A DNA stretch of 64,000 nt from Cohnella sp. CFH 77786 (GCF_019400745.1 NZ_WJIB01000002.1:496001-560000), one strand, 5' to 3'. Shown: positions 37,921 to 46,986, counted from the stretch's first letter. The notes: generated by a model from the sequence alone, not told the origin. Made by a program: numbers and translations.

Positions 37921-38684
37921 AAAGGCCATTCCTTGCTGCGGTATTCGATCCCCAGTTCCCGAAACCACTCGTTTAATCCCGTCCACAGCTTTTCGCAAAG
38001 GCGATAAACGCGGTTTTTGTCGGTTAAATCCCCGGCCATGACGGATGCGGCCAGCTCCGTGAAACCGGCGGGCTTCAAGGGCATGCCCGTCGCTTCTTCC
38101 AGCGTCCGGGCCCGGGTGGAGAAATACCGCCGGTTCGCCAGCCCGACCAATTTCGCTGTCTGCCAGGCAAGGTCCGTCGCGCCGGTCGGAAGGTAATTCC
38201 AGTTGCCGGAACAATGGCTATTTCGGATTTTCGCCATCGTTTCATACGGTTCCCAAATCATGAATTGCCTCATGGTCTCTCTTACGGTTTCGTCCGGAAT
38301 CGACGAAGGGACTTTTTTGATTTCATCGAACAGGGAGTCCGGATCGTGAATCGGAAGGATATCGACGTACGACCCTGCCCGAATAGGCCAACCGTCGTCG
38401 CACCCCGCCGCTTTGTTCCGGAATTCCGTTTCCGTTACGGCGCTGATCTCGAGTTTAAACGGCAACCAAATAAACTCATGTCCCTGAAGAGAGTATCCGT
38501 CTCTCGTGACGACATGGATTTCGATGTCCGAATAAGGACCATCCGATCCGCGGCCTAGGGAACCGTATATCCCGACGGCCAGGATGCCGTCTCCGTGCAG
38601 AGCCAGCAGCTTGTCTTTCGCGCGGTAAACGAAATGCAGTTTTTCTTCCCTCGTCGTAGAACAGGGGTAAGGCATCATGTCCAT
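37917..38684 (-). CDS. ANT(4')-like aminoglycoside nucleotidyltransferase family protein
   Basis: This 255-residue protein is close in length and motif layout to kanamycin nucleotidyltransferase. The active-site strand reads GIYGSLGRGSDGPYSDIEI, with the Ser and acidic residues of the nucleotidyltransferase fold. A second Glu occurs in PFKLEISAV, and a third in a helix IWEPYETMAKIRN, where the resistance enzyme has its catalytic base. Family enzymes transfer AMP to the 4'-hydroxyl of kanamycin-type drugs. Resistance is possible but not shown; chromosomal homologues in soil Firmicutes are common. The start has GGGAGG eight bases upstream. It is convergent with the hydrolase remnant. Confidence 0.85.
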   Translation of the reverse strand: MDMMPYPCSTTREEKLHFVYRAKDKLLALHGDGILAVGIYGSLGRGSDGPYSDIEIHVVTRDGYSLQGHEFIWLPFKLEISAVTETEFRNKAAGCDDGWPIRAGSYVDILPIHDPDSLFDEIKKVPSSIPDETVRETMRQFMIWEPYETMAKIRNSHCSGNWNYLPTGATDLAWQTAKLVGLANRRYFSTRARTLEEATGMPLKPAGFTELAASVMAGDLTDKNRVYRLCEKLWTGLNEWFRELGIEYRSKEWPF

Positions 38685-38807
38685 GCGGCGCGCCTCCCGT
38701 TTTGTTATTACTCCATTATATCGCCTTGACTTTTGCCGTGGGTGGAGTACGCTTGGAAGGGAATCCGGAAAACATCGACATCAAGCGGAACGGGAGCGAG
38801 AATACGC

Positions 38808-39779
38808 ATGATTACACGCAAAGTAACCCCTTCGGAAAGCGGCAAACGGCTGCATCGGTTTCTCCGGACGTTGATGCCGAACATTCCGCTCGGGCAACTA
38901 TACAAAATGATCGACCAAGGCAAGGTACGGGTCAACGGCAAGCGGAAAAACCAGAATTATGAGCTCGGAGCGGGCGATGAAATCGTCCTTCATGTCGAAG
39001 AGGCTTACTATAAAGAAGCGAGCGCCGGGGCGGCGCAGAAGAAGCCGAAGTTCGTCGGCGTCAGCTCGGACGTCGACGTGGTGTTCGAGGACGCGGAGCT
39101 GCTGGTCGCGAACAAGCCGGCGGGCATGCTGACCCACCCGGACCAAGCACAGCAAAGGGACACGCTCATAGGCCGGGTTCACGCGTATTTGTACCGCAAG
39201 GGCGAGCTGGACAGCGCGCTGTTCCTGCCGGCCACGGCCAACCGGCTGGACCGCAACACGAGCGGGCTCGTGCTGATCGGCAAAACGGCTGGCATGCTGC
39301 ACCAGCTGAACCAGTGGATCCAGAAAAGGGAAATGGAGAAGTACTACGTCACCCTGGTGGAAGGCCGATTGAGCGGGGAAGGCGCGATAGAGGGCTCGCT
39401 TGTCCGGGACGAGAAGAGCAACCGGACGCTGGTCGTCGGTTCCCGCGGCGGCGAAGCCCAGGCAGAAACCCGTCCCGGCGAGAAGGAAGCGACGACGCGC
39501 TACAAAGTGCTGCAAACCGGCAAAACCTACTCTCTCGTCGAGGTGGAGCTGATCAGCGGCCGCACGCACCAGATCCGCACCCATTTCCAAAGCATCGGCC
39601 ATCCTCTGCTCGGCGACATCAAATACGGAGGGCACGCGCTCGGAACGATCAATCACCAGCTGCTGCATGCCTGGCGGATGGTGCTGCCGGACGGGCGCGA
39701 GTTCCGCGCGCCTTGGCCGCCCCTGCTCCGAAGCGCGGTTTCCCGCGTCGGTCTCTCCTTAACCGGAAGTTCATACTGA
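38808..39779 (+). CDS. RluA-family RNA pseudouridine synthase
   Basis: This 323-residue enzyme isomerises specific uridines in rRNA (RluC/RluD type). An N-terminal S4 RNA-binding domain (residues about 10-75, IPLGQLYKMIDQGKVRVNGKR) precedes the catalytic domain. There the conserved Asp lies in ANRLDRNTSGLVLIGKT, followed by KYYVTLVEG, LISGRTHQIRTHFQSIGHPL and GDIKYGG, all standard RluA motifs. The ATG at 38808 has GGGAGCGAG upstream and starts the S4 domain cleanly, so it is preferred over an upstream in-frame ATG at 38733. The exact target uridine cannot be told from sequence. Confidence 0.92.
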   Translation: MITRKVTPSESGKRLHRFLRTLMPNIPLGQLYKMIDQGKVRVNGKRKNQNYELGAGDEIVLHVEEAYYKEASAGAAQKKPKFVGVSSDVDVVFEDAELLVANKPAGMLTHPDQAQQRDTLIGRVHAYLYRKGELDSALFLPATANRLDRNTSGLVLIGKTAGMLHQLNQWIQKREMEKYYVTLVEGRLSGEGAIEGSLVRDEKSNRTLVVGSRGGEAQAETRPGEKEATTRYKVLQTGKTYSLVEVELISGRTHQIRTHFQSIGHPLLGDIKYGGHALGTINHQLLHAWRMVLPDGREFRAPWPPLLRSAVSRVGLSLTGSSY

Positions 39780-39902
39780 GTTCATATTGCGGGCGTAGTC
39801 TGGTTCGAGTCTAAGGTGTTGAGGCCCCCGCAAAGCGATCGGAAAAAATGGCGAAGCAGTACGTCTCTTTGCGGGGAGTTACGAGAGGGAGTGGTTCGAG
39901 CA

Positions 39903-41633
39903 ATGTTCCGATTGTTCCGTTATTTGAAGCCTTACCGCTGGACGGTCGCCGCGGTGCTGGTGCTCGTGCTGCTGCAGTCGCTGGCGGAGCTGTACTTGCC
40001 GACGCTGATGGCCGACATCGTCGACTATGGCGTAGTGAAGAAGGATATCCCGTACATCTGGAAAATCGGAGGCTTCATGCTGCTCGTGACGCTCGGCGGG
40101 GCTCTTGTCGCAGTGACGGCCAGCTATCTCTCGTCTAAAGCGTCTGCCGGTTTCGGCCGGATCGTACGCGCGAAGGTGTTCTCGCACGTCGAGCGGTTTT
40201 CGTTGCAGGAGTTCGACAGGCTCAGCACCTCGTCGTTGATCACGCGGACGACCAATGATATCAACCAGGTGCAGCAGGTGCTCATGATGATGTTGCGGCT
40301 CATGGTCATGGCCCCGATGATGTGCATCGGCGGCATCATCATGGCCGTATCCAAAGATCCGACGCTTTCGCTCGTTCTCATCGCCATTCTGCCGATCCTG
40401 GGAGGCGCCATCTTTTTGATCGCCGGCAGAGGCATCCCCTACTTCAAAGTGATGCAGAAAAAGCTCGACCGGCTCAATCTGGTGCTTCGCGAAGCGCTGA
40501 CGGGCATCCGCGTCATCCGCTCGTTCAACCGCATCGAGCACGAGAAGCGGCGCTTCGACGAGGCCAACCTCGACTTGACGAACACCGCCGTGAAGGTTAA
40601 CCAGATCATGGCGTTCATGTGGCCGGTGATGATGCTGATCATCAACTTCTCGTCCATCGCCATCATTTGGTTCGGCGGCATGCGCATCGAAGGCGGGCAT
40701 ATCCAGGTCGGGGATCTGATGGCTTTTATTCAGTACGCGATGCAGATTATGTTCTCGCTCATGATGCTCTCGATGATGTTCGTGATGGTGCCCCGCGCTT
40801 CGGCTTCCGCGGTCAGGATCAACGAAGTGCTCAGCACGGCGCCGGCGATCGAAGATCAAGGCGGCCGGACCGCCGCCAAGCAGGACGTCAGGGGGCTCGT
40901 CGAGTTCGACAACGTGACGTTCAGCTACCCCGGCGCGGAGAAACCCGCACTCACGGGCATTACCTTCACGGCCCGTCCGGGCGAAGTGACCGCCATCATC
41001 GGCGGCACCGGCTCGGGCAAATCGACGCTGCTGAGCCTCATTCCCCGCTTCTACGACGCGGATGAAGGGAGCGTTCGGGTCGGCGGCGCGGATGTCCGGG
41101 ACCAGGACCAGGAGTACCTGCGGTCCAGGCTCGGGCTTGTCCCGCAGAAAGCGGTGCTGTTTACCGGGACGATCGCCGACAATATCCGATTCGGCAAGGA
41201 AGACGCGACGGACGAAGAAGTGCGGATGGCGGCCGAGATCGCGCAAGCGACCGAATTCGTTTCCGGCATGCCGGACGGCTTCGCGTCCGTCATCGCGCAG
41301 GGGGGCACGAACGTCTCCGGCGGGCAGAAGCAGCGTCTTTCCATCGCCCGCGCCATCGTGCGAAGACCCGACATTTACCTGTTCGACGACAGCTTCTCCG
41401 CGCTCGACTTCAAGACGGACGCCAAGCTCCGCGCCGCACTCCGGCAGGTTACGGCTGACGCGACCGTGCTGATCGTCGCCCAGAGGGTATCCACGGTCAT
41501 CGATGCGGACCGGATTCTCGTGCTCGATGAAGGCACCATCGTCGGCAGCGGAACGCACCGCGAGCTGCTCGCCGAGAACGCCGTCTATCGCGAAATCGTG
41601 GAATCCCAGCTGACGGAGGAGGAGATCGCATGA
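39903..41633 (+). CDS. Heterodimeric ABC exporter half-transporter (degenerate-site subunit)
   Basis: This 576-residue half-transporter has six membrane helices (residues about 15-310) and one ATPase domain: Walker A GGTGSGKST, Q-loop VPQKAVLFTGTI, signature NVSGGQKQRLSIARA and Walker B YLFDDSFSALD, where the catalytic Glu is replaced by Asp. That substitution marks the non-catalytic site of heterodimeric multidrug exporters such as BmrC/BmrD or YfiB/YfiC. The ATG at 39903, preceded by GGGAGTGG, gives the normal start; an upstream in-frame start adds 29 atypical residues. It overlaps its partner gene by four bases. Confidence 0.93.
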   Translation: MFRLFRYLKPYRWTVAAVLVLVLLQSLAELYLPTLMADIVDYGVVKKDIPYIWKIGGFMLLVTLGGALVAVTASYLSSKASAGFGRIVRAKVFSHVERFSLQEFDRLSTSSLITRTTNDINQVQQVLMMMLRLMVMAPMMCIGGIIMAVSKDPTLSLVLIAILPILGGAIFLIAGRGIPYFKVMQKKLDRLNLVLREALTGIRVIRSFNRIEHEKRRFDEANLDLTNTAVKVNQIMAFMWPVMMLIINFSSIAIIWFGGMRIEGGHIQVGDLMAFIQYAMQIMFSLMMLSMMFVMVPRASASAVRINEVLSTAPAIEDQGGRTAAKQDVRGLVEFDNVTFSYPGAEKPALTGITFTARPGEVTAIIGGTGSGKSTLLSLIPRFYDADEGSVRVGGADVRDQDQEYLRSRLGLVPQKAVLFTGTIADNIRFGKEDATDEEVRMAAEIAQATEFVSGMPDGFASVIAQGGTNVSGGQKQRLSIARAIVRRPDIYLFDDSFSALDFKTDAKLRAALRQVTADATVLIVAQRVSTVIDADRILVLDEGTIVGSGTHRELLAENAVYREIVESQLTEEEIA

Positions 41634-43537
41634 GCGAGGAACGCAAACCGATGCCGGGGAGCCCCGGAGGATCGGGCGGTCCCGGCGGTCCCGGCGGTCC
41701 TGGACGCGGTCCCATGCCGTTCGGCGGCCCCGGCATGATGATGGCGATGCCCGGACAGAAACCCAAAGACTTCAAAGGCTCGTTCCGCAGGCTTGCCGGC
41801 TACCTGAGTCCGCATCGTTGGAAGCTGGTTGCGGTCTTGTTGACCGCGGTGGGGAGCACCGTATTCAGCATTCGCAGTCCCGAAATCATGGGCGAGGCCA
41901 CGACCAAACTTTTTGAAGGATTCATGAGCGGCAACATCGATTACGCGGGGCTATGGCAAATCGTGCTGCTTTTGGCCGGACTGTACTTCCTCAGTTCCGC
42001 CTTCATGTACGTCATGTCCTACCTGATGGCCGGCGTCGCGCAGAAGACGGTGTACCGGCTCCGCCGCGAAGTGAACGACAAGCTGAACCGGCTGCCGCTC
42101 AAATATTACGACACGCGTACGCACGGCGAAATCATGAGCCGCGTCGTCAACGACGTCGACAACATCAGCAATACGCTGCAGCAAAGCTTGACTCAGCTGA
42201 TCACTTCCGTCGTAACCATCGTCGGCGTCGTCGTCATGATGCTGACGATCAGCCCGCTGCTCACGCTCATTTTGTTGCTTACGCTGCCCCTCAGTTTCTT
42301 CGTCGTCAAAGGCATCGCCAAACGCTCCCAGCTCTTTTTCAAGGGACAGCAGAAGGAACTCGGCGAGCTGAACGGACACGTCGAGGAGATGTACACCGGC
42401 CACAAAATCGTCAAGGCGTTCGGCCGCGAACGGCAATCGATCGCCAAGTTCGAAGAAATCAACGGCCGGCTGTTCGAATCCGGCTGGCGGGCGCAATTCG
42501 TCTCCGGCATCATCATGCCGCTCATGAACGTCATCAGCAACATCGGCTACGTGCTCATTTGCGTCGTCGGGGGCATTCTGGTCACCCGGAGCGCCATCCA
42601 GATCGGAGACATTCTGGCATTCATCCAATATGCTCGCCAGTTCTCGATGCCGCTTACGCAAACGGCGAATATCGCGAACGTCATCCAATCCACCATCGCC
42701 TCCGCCGAGCGCGTATTCGAGCTGCTCGACGAATCGGAAGAGGTGCCGGAAGCGGCCCGGGACGCCGTCCGGCTCGCGAAGCCGCGCGGGGACGTGGAGC
42801 TTCGCGGCGTTACGTTCGGGTACAAGGCGGACGATCCCGTGATCGAGAACATGAACATCGGCGTCAAGCAAGGACAGACGGTCGCCATCGTGGGACCGAC
42901 GGGCGCGGGCAAGACCACGCTCGTCAACCTTCTCATGCGCTTCTACGAGGTGAACGGCGGCCGGATTACCGTGGACGGCGTGGACATCACCCGGATGAAA
43001 CGCGGGCATTTGCGCAGCCTCTACGGCATGGTGCTGCAGGATACGTGGCTGTTCGGCGGCACGATCCGCGACAACATCGCTTACGGCCGCGAAGGCGCGA
43101 CAGACGAGGAAGTCGTCGAAGCGGCCAAAGCCGCTTACGCCGACCACTTCATCCGGACGCTGCCCGAAGGCTACGATACCGTATTGAATGAAGAAGCTTC
43201 GAACATTTCGCAGGGCCAGAAGCAGCTGCTCACGATCGCGCGAGCCATCCTGGCCGATCCGGCGATCCTCATCCTCGACGAAGCGACCAGCAGCGTGGAT
43301 ACGCGCACGGAGGTCCAAATCCAGAAGGCGATGAGCCGGCTCATGAAAGGACGGACCAGCTTCGTCATCGCGCACCGGCTGTCCACGATCCGGGACGCCG
43401 ACCTCATTCTGGTCATGAACAAAGGAACGGTCATCGAGCAGGGAACCCATTCGGAGCTGATGGAGCGGGGCGGATTTTACGCCGATCTGTACAACAGCCA
43501 GTTTGCCGAACAAAGCCCGCAGGTGCATGCCGTGTAA
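41630..43537 (+). CDS. Heterodimeric ABC exporter half-transporter (catalytic-site subunit)
   Basis: This 635-residue partner of the preceding exporter subunit begins with an unusual ~40-residue Gly/Pro/Met-rich cytoplasmic segment (repeats of GGPGGPGG and a PFGGPGMMMAMPG stretch) before the six-helix membrane domain. The ATPase domain has GPTGAGKTT, signature NISQGQKQLLTIARA and LILDEATSSVD with an intact catalytic Glu. The two subunits thus make the asymmetric pair typical of multidrug or lipid exporters. The substrate is unknown. Translation is coupled through ATGA. Downstream comes a 44-bp triplicate repeat and then a terminator. Confidence 0.93.
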   Translation: MSEERKPMPGSPGGSGGPGGPGGPGRGPMPFGGPGMMMAMPGQKPKDFKGSFRRLAGYLSPHRWKLVAVLLTAVGSTVFSIRSPEIMGEATTKLFEGFMSGNIDYAGLWQIVLLLAGLYFLSSAFMYVMSYLMAGVAQKTVYRLRREVNDKLNRLPLKYYDTRTHGEIMSRVVNDVDNISNTLQQSLTQLITSVVTIVGVVVMMLTISPLLTLILLLTLPLSFFVVKGIAKRSQLFFKGQQKELGELNGHVEEMYTGHKIVKAFGRERQSIAKFEEINGRLFESGWRAQFVSGIIMPLMNVISNIGYVLICVVGGILVTRSAIQIGDILAFIQYARQFSMPLTQTANIANVIQSTIASAERVFELLDESEEVPEAARDAVRLAKPRGDVELRGVTFGYKADDPVIENMNIGVKQGQTVAIVGPTGAGKTTLVNLLMRFYEVNGGRITVDGVDITRMKRGHLRSLYGMVLQDTWLFGGTIRDNIAYGREGATDEEVVEAAKAAYADHFIRTLPEGYDTVLNEEASNISQGQKQLLTIARAILADPAILILDEATSSVDTRTEVQIQKAMSRLMKGRTSFVIAHRLSTIRDADLILVMNKGTVIEQGTHSELMERGGFYADLYNSQFAEQSPQVHAV

Positions 43538-43595
43538 GCCGGCTTTCGTCATTCGCACGGCAAGTCTTGGGGGTTCGGAACTTCGCTCGACAGGT

Positions 43596-43728
43596 TGTGC
43601 GACCCAGCTATCGGCACTGACGCGAATTGCTCTTCAGGATGCGTGACCCAGCTGTAGGCACTGACGCGAATTGCTCTTCAGGATGCGTGACCCAGCTGTC
43701 GGCACTCACGCGACTTCCTCTTCAAGCG
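43596..43728. repeat. 44-bp tandem repeat, three copies
   Basis: The phrase GACCCAGCT recurs at 43601, 43645 and 43689, an exact 44-base period. Units read GCGTGACCCAGCTGT(A/C)GG, then CACTGACGCGAATTGCTCTT, with slight divergence. The third copy carries the inverted repeat GCGTGA/TCACGC. It lies between the exporter gene end and its terminator in a ~320-base gap (43538-43861) with no gene. Confidence 0.85.
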
Positions 43729-43770
43729 CTGCGGCGCATGATGGTTGACAACCCGACCCGTGATTAGCCG

Positions 43771-43810
43771 GCCCGTTTTCTCCCTTCGCGGAGCGAAACG
43801 GGCTTTCTTT
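43771..43810 (+). terminator. Rho-independent terminator after the ABC exporter operon
   Basis: The stem GCCCGTTT/AAACGGGC with an inner loop is followed by TTTCTTT. It lies about 230 bases after the exporter stop, beyond the 44-bp repeats. Confidence 0.8.
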
Positions 43811-43861
43811 GACGTTCGGCAGGGGAAACGGGGGATTTTGTCGAAAAGCTAACGGTGGAAA

Positions 43862-45298
43862 ATGTGGAGGGAGGGTTATCGTCTGGCTTACGTTCTGGTC
43901 GCGTTATGGACGGTCGCCGTTCTGCTGCTGGTTTCCGATCGGCGATCCCCGGCGTCCCGCCGGCTTGCGGCCGTCTGTTTCTTCGGAGGAGCGGGAGCGC
44001 TTGCCTCTTTGCTGGACAGCGATATCATCCCCAAGCTGACGAACGGGTCTTGGGCTTCTTGGCCGGACGAAATGGAGCGGGTCTTGTATGCTTTGCAGGC
44101 CGTGTCTTCCGTTTCATCCTACTACGGCGTTCCCTATGGTTTCGTGTTATTCGCGCTGGCCTATCGCCCGGTGAGCCTGACAACCGGACTGCGTAAGGCG
44201 ATGCCCTGGCTGCTGCTGCTGCCCATTGCCGGCTGCTTGCTGTTTACGCCGTTTTATACGGAAACGTATCCTGTCACTTTCCGGATCGTCGTCTGGTGGG
44301 CGGTGCCGTATTTGCTCGGGGGCACGGTCCTCGTTTTGACGAAACGCCCTCCATACAGAGGCTTCGACCGGATACACGCGATCGTATGTCTGGCCGTGCT
44401 TCCGCCGGTTCTCTTTTTTATGGTGTTGAACTATATTCTGCCCAGCCTCGGCTATCTTCGCATGTACGTTTACAATACCTGGATCGTTGTTTTGGGATTC
44501 GGCATTTTTCTGATCGGTTTGTTTTCGTATGGGTTTATGGGCGTCCGTCTGGCCATCGAGCGGAAAAGGATCGATTCCACCTTGAGAGCCGTGACGTCGG
44601 GAACGGCGATCCTGAACCATGCGATCAAGAACGACGTGGGCAAAATGCGGCTGTTCGGGGATAAAATCAAGGCATACGCGGAAGCGACGAATCAGATGGA
44701 ACTCCTCGAGGATATCCGGACGGTGCTCGCCGCTTCGGAGCACATTCGGGAAATGATCTCCCGCGTGCACCATCGGACGGAAGATTTGTCCATCCGGCTG
44801 TCGGCTGCGGACCTTGGCGCCCTCGTCCGGGAAACCGTTCGGACGGTCGGCCCGAAGCTGCATGGGATCGCCGTCCGGGAGTCGGTCACGGAGGGCTGGC
44901 ACTGCTTCATCGATGCGGCGCAAGTCGGGGAAGCGCTCCAAAACGTAGTGGTCAACGCGTTGGAGGCGATGGAGAACGGGGGAGAGCTTGGCGTCCGGCT
45001 ATTCGAGACGAAAAGGGAATGGCGCGTGGAAATCTCGGACAACGGGCGGGGCATGGACAAAGAGCAGGCCGCACGGGCTTTGGAGCCGTTCCACACGACG
45101 AAGGCCCAGACGGGACTCAACTTCGGCTTGGGACTTCCATACGCTTATCATGTGATGCGCAAGCACGGGGGACAGCTTCTGCTGAGAAGCTCTCCCGGGA
45201 TCGGAACGACCGTTTGCCTGGCGTTTCCGAAACGCGCGGTCCGGGCGGAACGCCGGGAAACTGCCGAAAAGGCGGAGAGGGGGAATATCGGTGGCTGA
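43862..45298 (+). CDS. Seven-transmembrane sensor histidine kinase
   Basis: This 478-residue kinase has an N-terminal ~240 residues with seven clear hydrophobic helices and almost no extracellular domain, so sensing is probably within the membrane. A dimerisation/phosphoacceptor region reads AILNHAIKNDVGKM (candidate acceptor His). The GHKL ATPase domain has VVVNALEAMENGGEL (N-box), ISDNGRGMDKEQA (G1), HTTKAQTGLNFGLGL (F/G2 boxes) and GIGTTVCLAFP. It overlaps the following NarL-type regulator gene by eight bases. The ligand is unknown. Proximity to the NRPS cluster makes sensing of cell-envelope state or peptide possible, but that is inference only. The ribosome site (GGTGGAAA) is weak. Confidence 0.88.
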   Translation: MWREGYRLAYVLVALWTVAVLLLVSDRRSPASRRLAAVCFFGGAGALASLLDSDIIPKLTNGSWASWPDEMERVLYALQAVSSVSSYYGVPYGFVLFALAYRPVSLTTGLRKAMPWLLLLPIAGCLLFTPFYTETYPVTFRIVVWWAVPYLLGGTVLVLTKRPPYRGFDRIHAIVCLAVLPPVLFFMVLNYILPSLGYLRMYVYNTWIVVLGFGIFLIGLFSYGFMGVRLAIERKRIDSTLRAVTSGTAILNHAIKNDVGKMRLFGDKIKAYAEATNQMELLEDIRTVLAASEHIREMISRVHHRTEDLSIRLSAADLGALVRETVRTVGPKLHGIAVRESVTEGWHCFIDAAQVGEALQNVVVNALEAMENGGELGVRLFETKREWRVEISDNGRGMDKEQAARALEPFHTTKAQTGLNFGLGLPYAYHVMRKHGGQLLLRSSPGIGTTVCLAFPKRAVRAERRETAEKAERGNIGG

Positions 45299-45977
45299 TA
45301 TTCGCGTTTGGATCGTAGAGGATGATCCGGACTGGCTGCGGGGGTTGTCCGGTTATTTGGACAGCCAGCCGGACTTGGCGGTGACGTTCCGTGCGGAGCG
45401 GCCCGACGCGGTTCGGGAGGCGCTTGCGGAAGGAGGCGCGGATGCCGACGTCGTGCTGATGGACATCATGCTGCAAGGCGTTCCAGCCGGCATCGAGCTC
45501 GCGGAGGAAGTGTCCGTCGCGACCGGCGCCAGGGTCATCATGCTTACGTCGATGGAGGAGAAGGAATTCATTTTCCGTTCCTTCCAGGCCGGCGCGATCG
45601 ACTACCAGATCAAATCGGAGTACGAGTCTTTGCCGGGCGCGATCCGTGCGGCTTCTGCCAGACGGGCGCCGATCAGCCCGGAAGCGGCGGAGCGCATGCG
45701 GGAAGAGTTCCGCAGGCTGAAGAAGCTGGAGCGGGAATTCGAGGTCCGCAAAATGCGCGATCTGATTACGCCGTCCGAGCTGCAGCTGCTGGAGCTCGTG
45801 GACCGCGGCTATTCGCAGTCCCAGATCGCCGAGCGTCTCGTCGTGTCGATCCGGACGGTGAAGAATCATATCAACCACGTGCTGAAGAAGCTTGGTCTTA
45901 CCGGCTCCAAGGAAGCGGCCCGCATAGCCCGGGATATGGGCCTGTTCGAACGGGAGGACGGCAAAGGCCAGGGCTGA
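45291..45977 (+). CDS. NarL/LuxR-type response regulator
   Basis: This 228-residue regulator has a receiver domain (IVEDDPDW acidic pocket, phospho-acceptor Asp about 58 in VVLMDIMLQG, Thr in IMLTSMEEKE, Lys in DYQIKSEYE) and a C-terminal LuxR-type helix-turn-helix (ITPSELQLLELVDRGYSQSQ, then IAERLVVSIRTVKNHINHVL). It starts with GTG after GGAGAGGGGG and overlaps the kinase gene, so the two form a cognate pair. Target genes are not evident. The closest downstream genes are a small membrane protein and the NRPS cluster. Confidence 0.92.
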   Translation: MADIRVWIVEDDPDWLRGLSGYLDSQPDLAVTFRAERPDAVREALAEGGADADVVLMDIMLQGVPAGIELAEEVSVATGARVIMLTSMEEKEFIFRSFQAGAIDYQIKSEYESLPGAIRAASARRAPISPEAAERMREEFRRLKKLEREFEVRKMRDLITPSELQLLELVDRGYSQSQIAERLVVSIRTVKNHINHVLKKLGLTGSKEAARIARDMGLFEREDGKGQG

Positions 45978-46035
45978 AAGGGGGGGGTCTTATGTCATTT
46001 ACTTGCCCCTCACAGGCGTAGGAAACCGACGAACA

Positions 46036-46121
46036 GTCCGCACAATCGCAACAATCCGCACAATCGCAACAATCCGCACAATCGCGACAATCCGCACAAT
46101 CGCAACAATCCACAAATTGCG
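46036..46121. repeat. 18-bp tandem repeat, about four and a half copies
   Basis: CACAATCGCAACAATCCG recurs at 46041, 46059, 46077 and 46095, an exact 18-base period, with decaying copies at both ends. Internally it is two 9-bp half units (ACAATCGCA/ACAATCCGC). It lies in the 313-base gap after the response regulator gene and before that gene's terminator. Confidence 0.85.
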
Positions 46122-46186
46122 CAAGCCAAGAGGCGCGGAGAGCGCGAAACGTCCTGCGACATTCTCCATCCGCTTCGAAACAGGTG

Positions 46187-46216
46187 AGTACCATGCCAAG
46201 ATGGTACTATTTTTTT
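46187..46216 (+). terminator. Rho-independent terminator after the response regulator gene
   Basis: A perfect 8-bp stem AGTACCAT/ATGGTACT with loop GCCAAG is followed by A and seven T. Confidence 0.88.
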
Positions 46217-46290
46217 CGCGCCATTTTTCTAGAATGAGGGTGTGAGGACCGGAATCACGCTAATGATAGGGAGTAGAGGGGGGAATTCGG

Positions 46291-46977
46291 GTGGCATTCG
46301 AACCGTTGTCGTCCGCCCATTGGGCAGCGATGGCCTTCACGGCTTTGGTCGCCGGCACCATCATCGCATTCCGCACACGGCTAAGAAAAGCGGCCGCGGA
46401 CCGAACTGCGCGCTTGGGGCTTGCGTCCGTATTGATCGCCAGCGAAGTTTCACTCTATGTCTGGTACGGGTTCACCGGCAATTGGGGACTCCACGCGCTG
46501 CCGTTCCAGCTTTGCACGATGACGTTATGGCTTTCCGTCGCCGCTCTCCTGAGCGGAAACCCGAGGCTTTCCGAACCTGTTTTCTTTCTGGGCGTGCTCG
46601 GCGCCCTGCAGGCCGTGGTCACCCCGAACTTGGAGGAGACGTTTCCGAACTTCCGCTATTTTCATTTTTTCGTCGCGCATGCCGCCATTATAGGAGCCGG
46701 TACTTATATCACCGCGGTAGCCGGGTACCGTCCCTCTTCGATTTCGGCATGGCGGGCATGGGGATGGCTGAACCTGCTGGCGGTGCCGGCTGGGATCGCC
46801 AATGCCGTCACGGGCGAGAACTTCATGTTTCTGGCCCGGAAGCCGGATACGGCATCGATGCTGGATTTGCTGGCCCCGTGGCCGTGGTACGTCCTTCAGC
46901 TCGAAGTGATCGCGCTAGCGCTCTGTTTGTTGCTCGCCGGCGTCGTCCGCCTGTCGGACAAAGGGTACGGGAAGTAA
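46291..46977 (+). CDS. YwaF-like (TIGR02206) membrane protein
   Basis: This 228-residue integral membrane protein has about six to seven helices. The family pattern is visible: GLHALPFQLCTMTLWLS near residue 70, a middle NFRYFHFFVAHAAII with conserved His residues, NAVTGENFMFLARKPDTASM and LDLLAPWPWYV near the C-terminus. The family has no established biochemical function. The start is GTG with AGGGGGG about nine bases upstream. It is convergent, only nine bases apart, with the first of the NRPS-linked unknown proteins. Confidence 0.85.
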   Translation: MAFEPLSSAHWAAMAFTALVAGTIIAFRTRLRKAAADRTARLGLASVLIASEVSLYVWYGFTGNWGLHALPFQLCTMTLWLSVAALLSGNPRLSEPVFFLGVLGALQAVVTPNLEETFPNFRYFHFFVAHAAIIGAGTYITAVAGYRPSSISAWRAWGWLNLLAVPAGIANAVTGENFMFLARKPDTASMLDLLAPWPWYVLQLEVIALALCLLLAGVVRLSDKGYGK

Positions 46978-46986
46978 ATCTCTCCC

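Noticed and set aside
46003..46245. An 80-codon frame over the 18-bp repeats (Thr-Ile-Arg/Ala pattern)
   Set aside because: It is low complexity, covers a terminator, and has no recognisable product.
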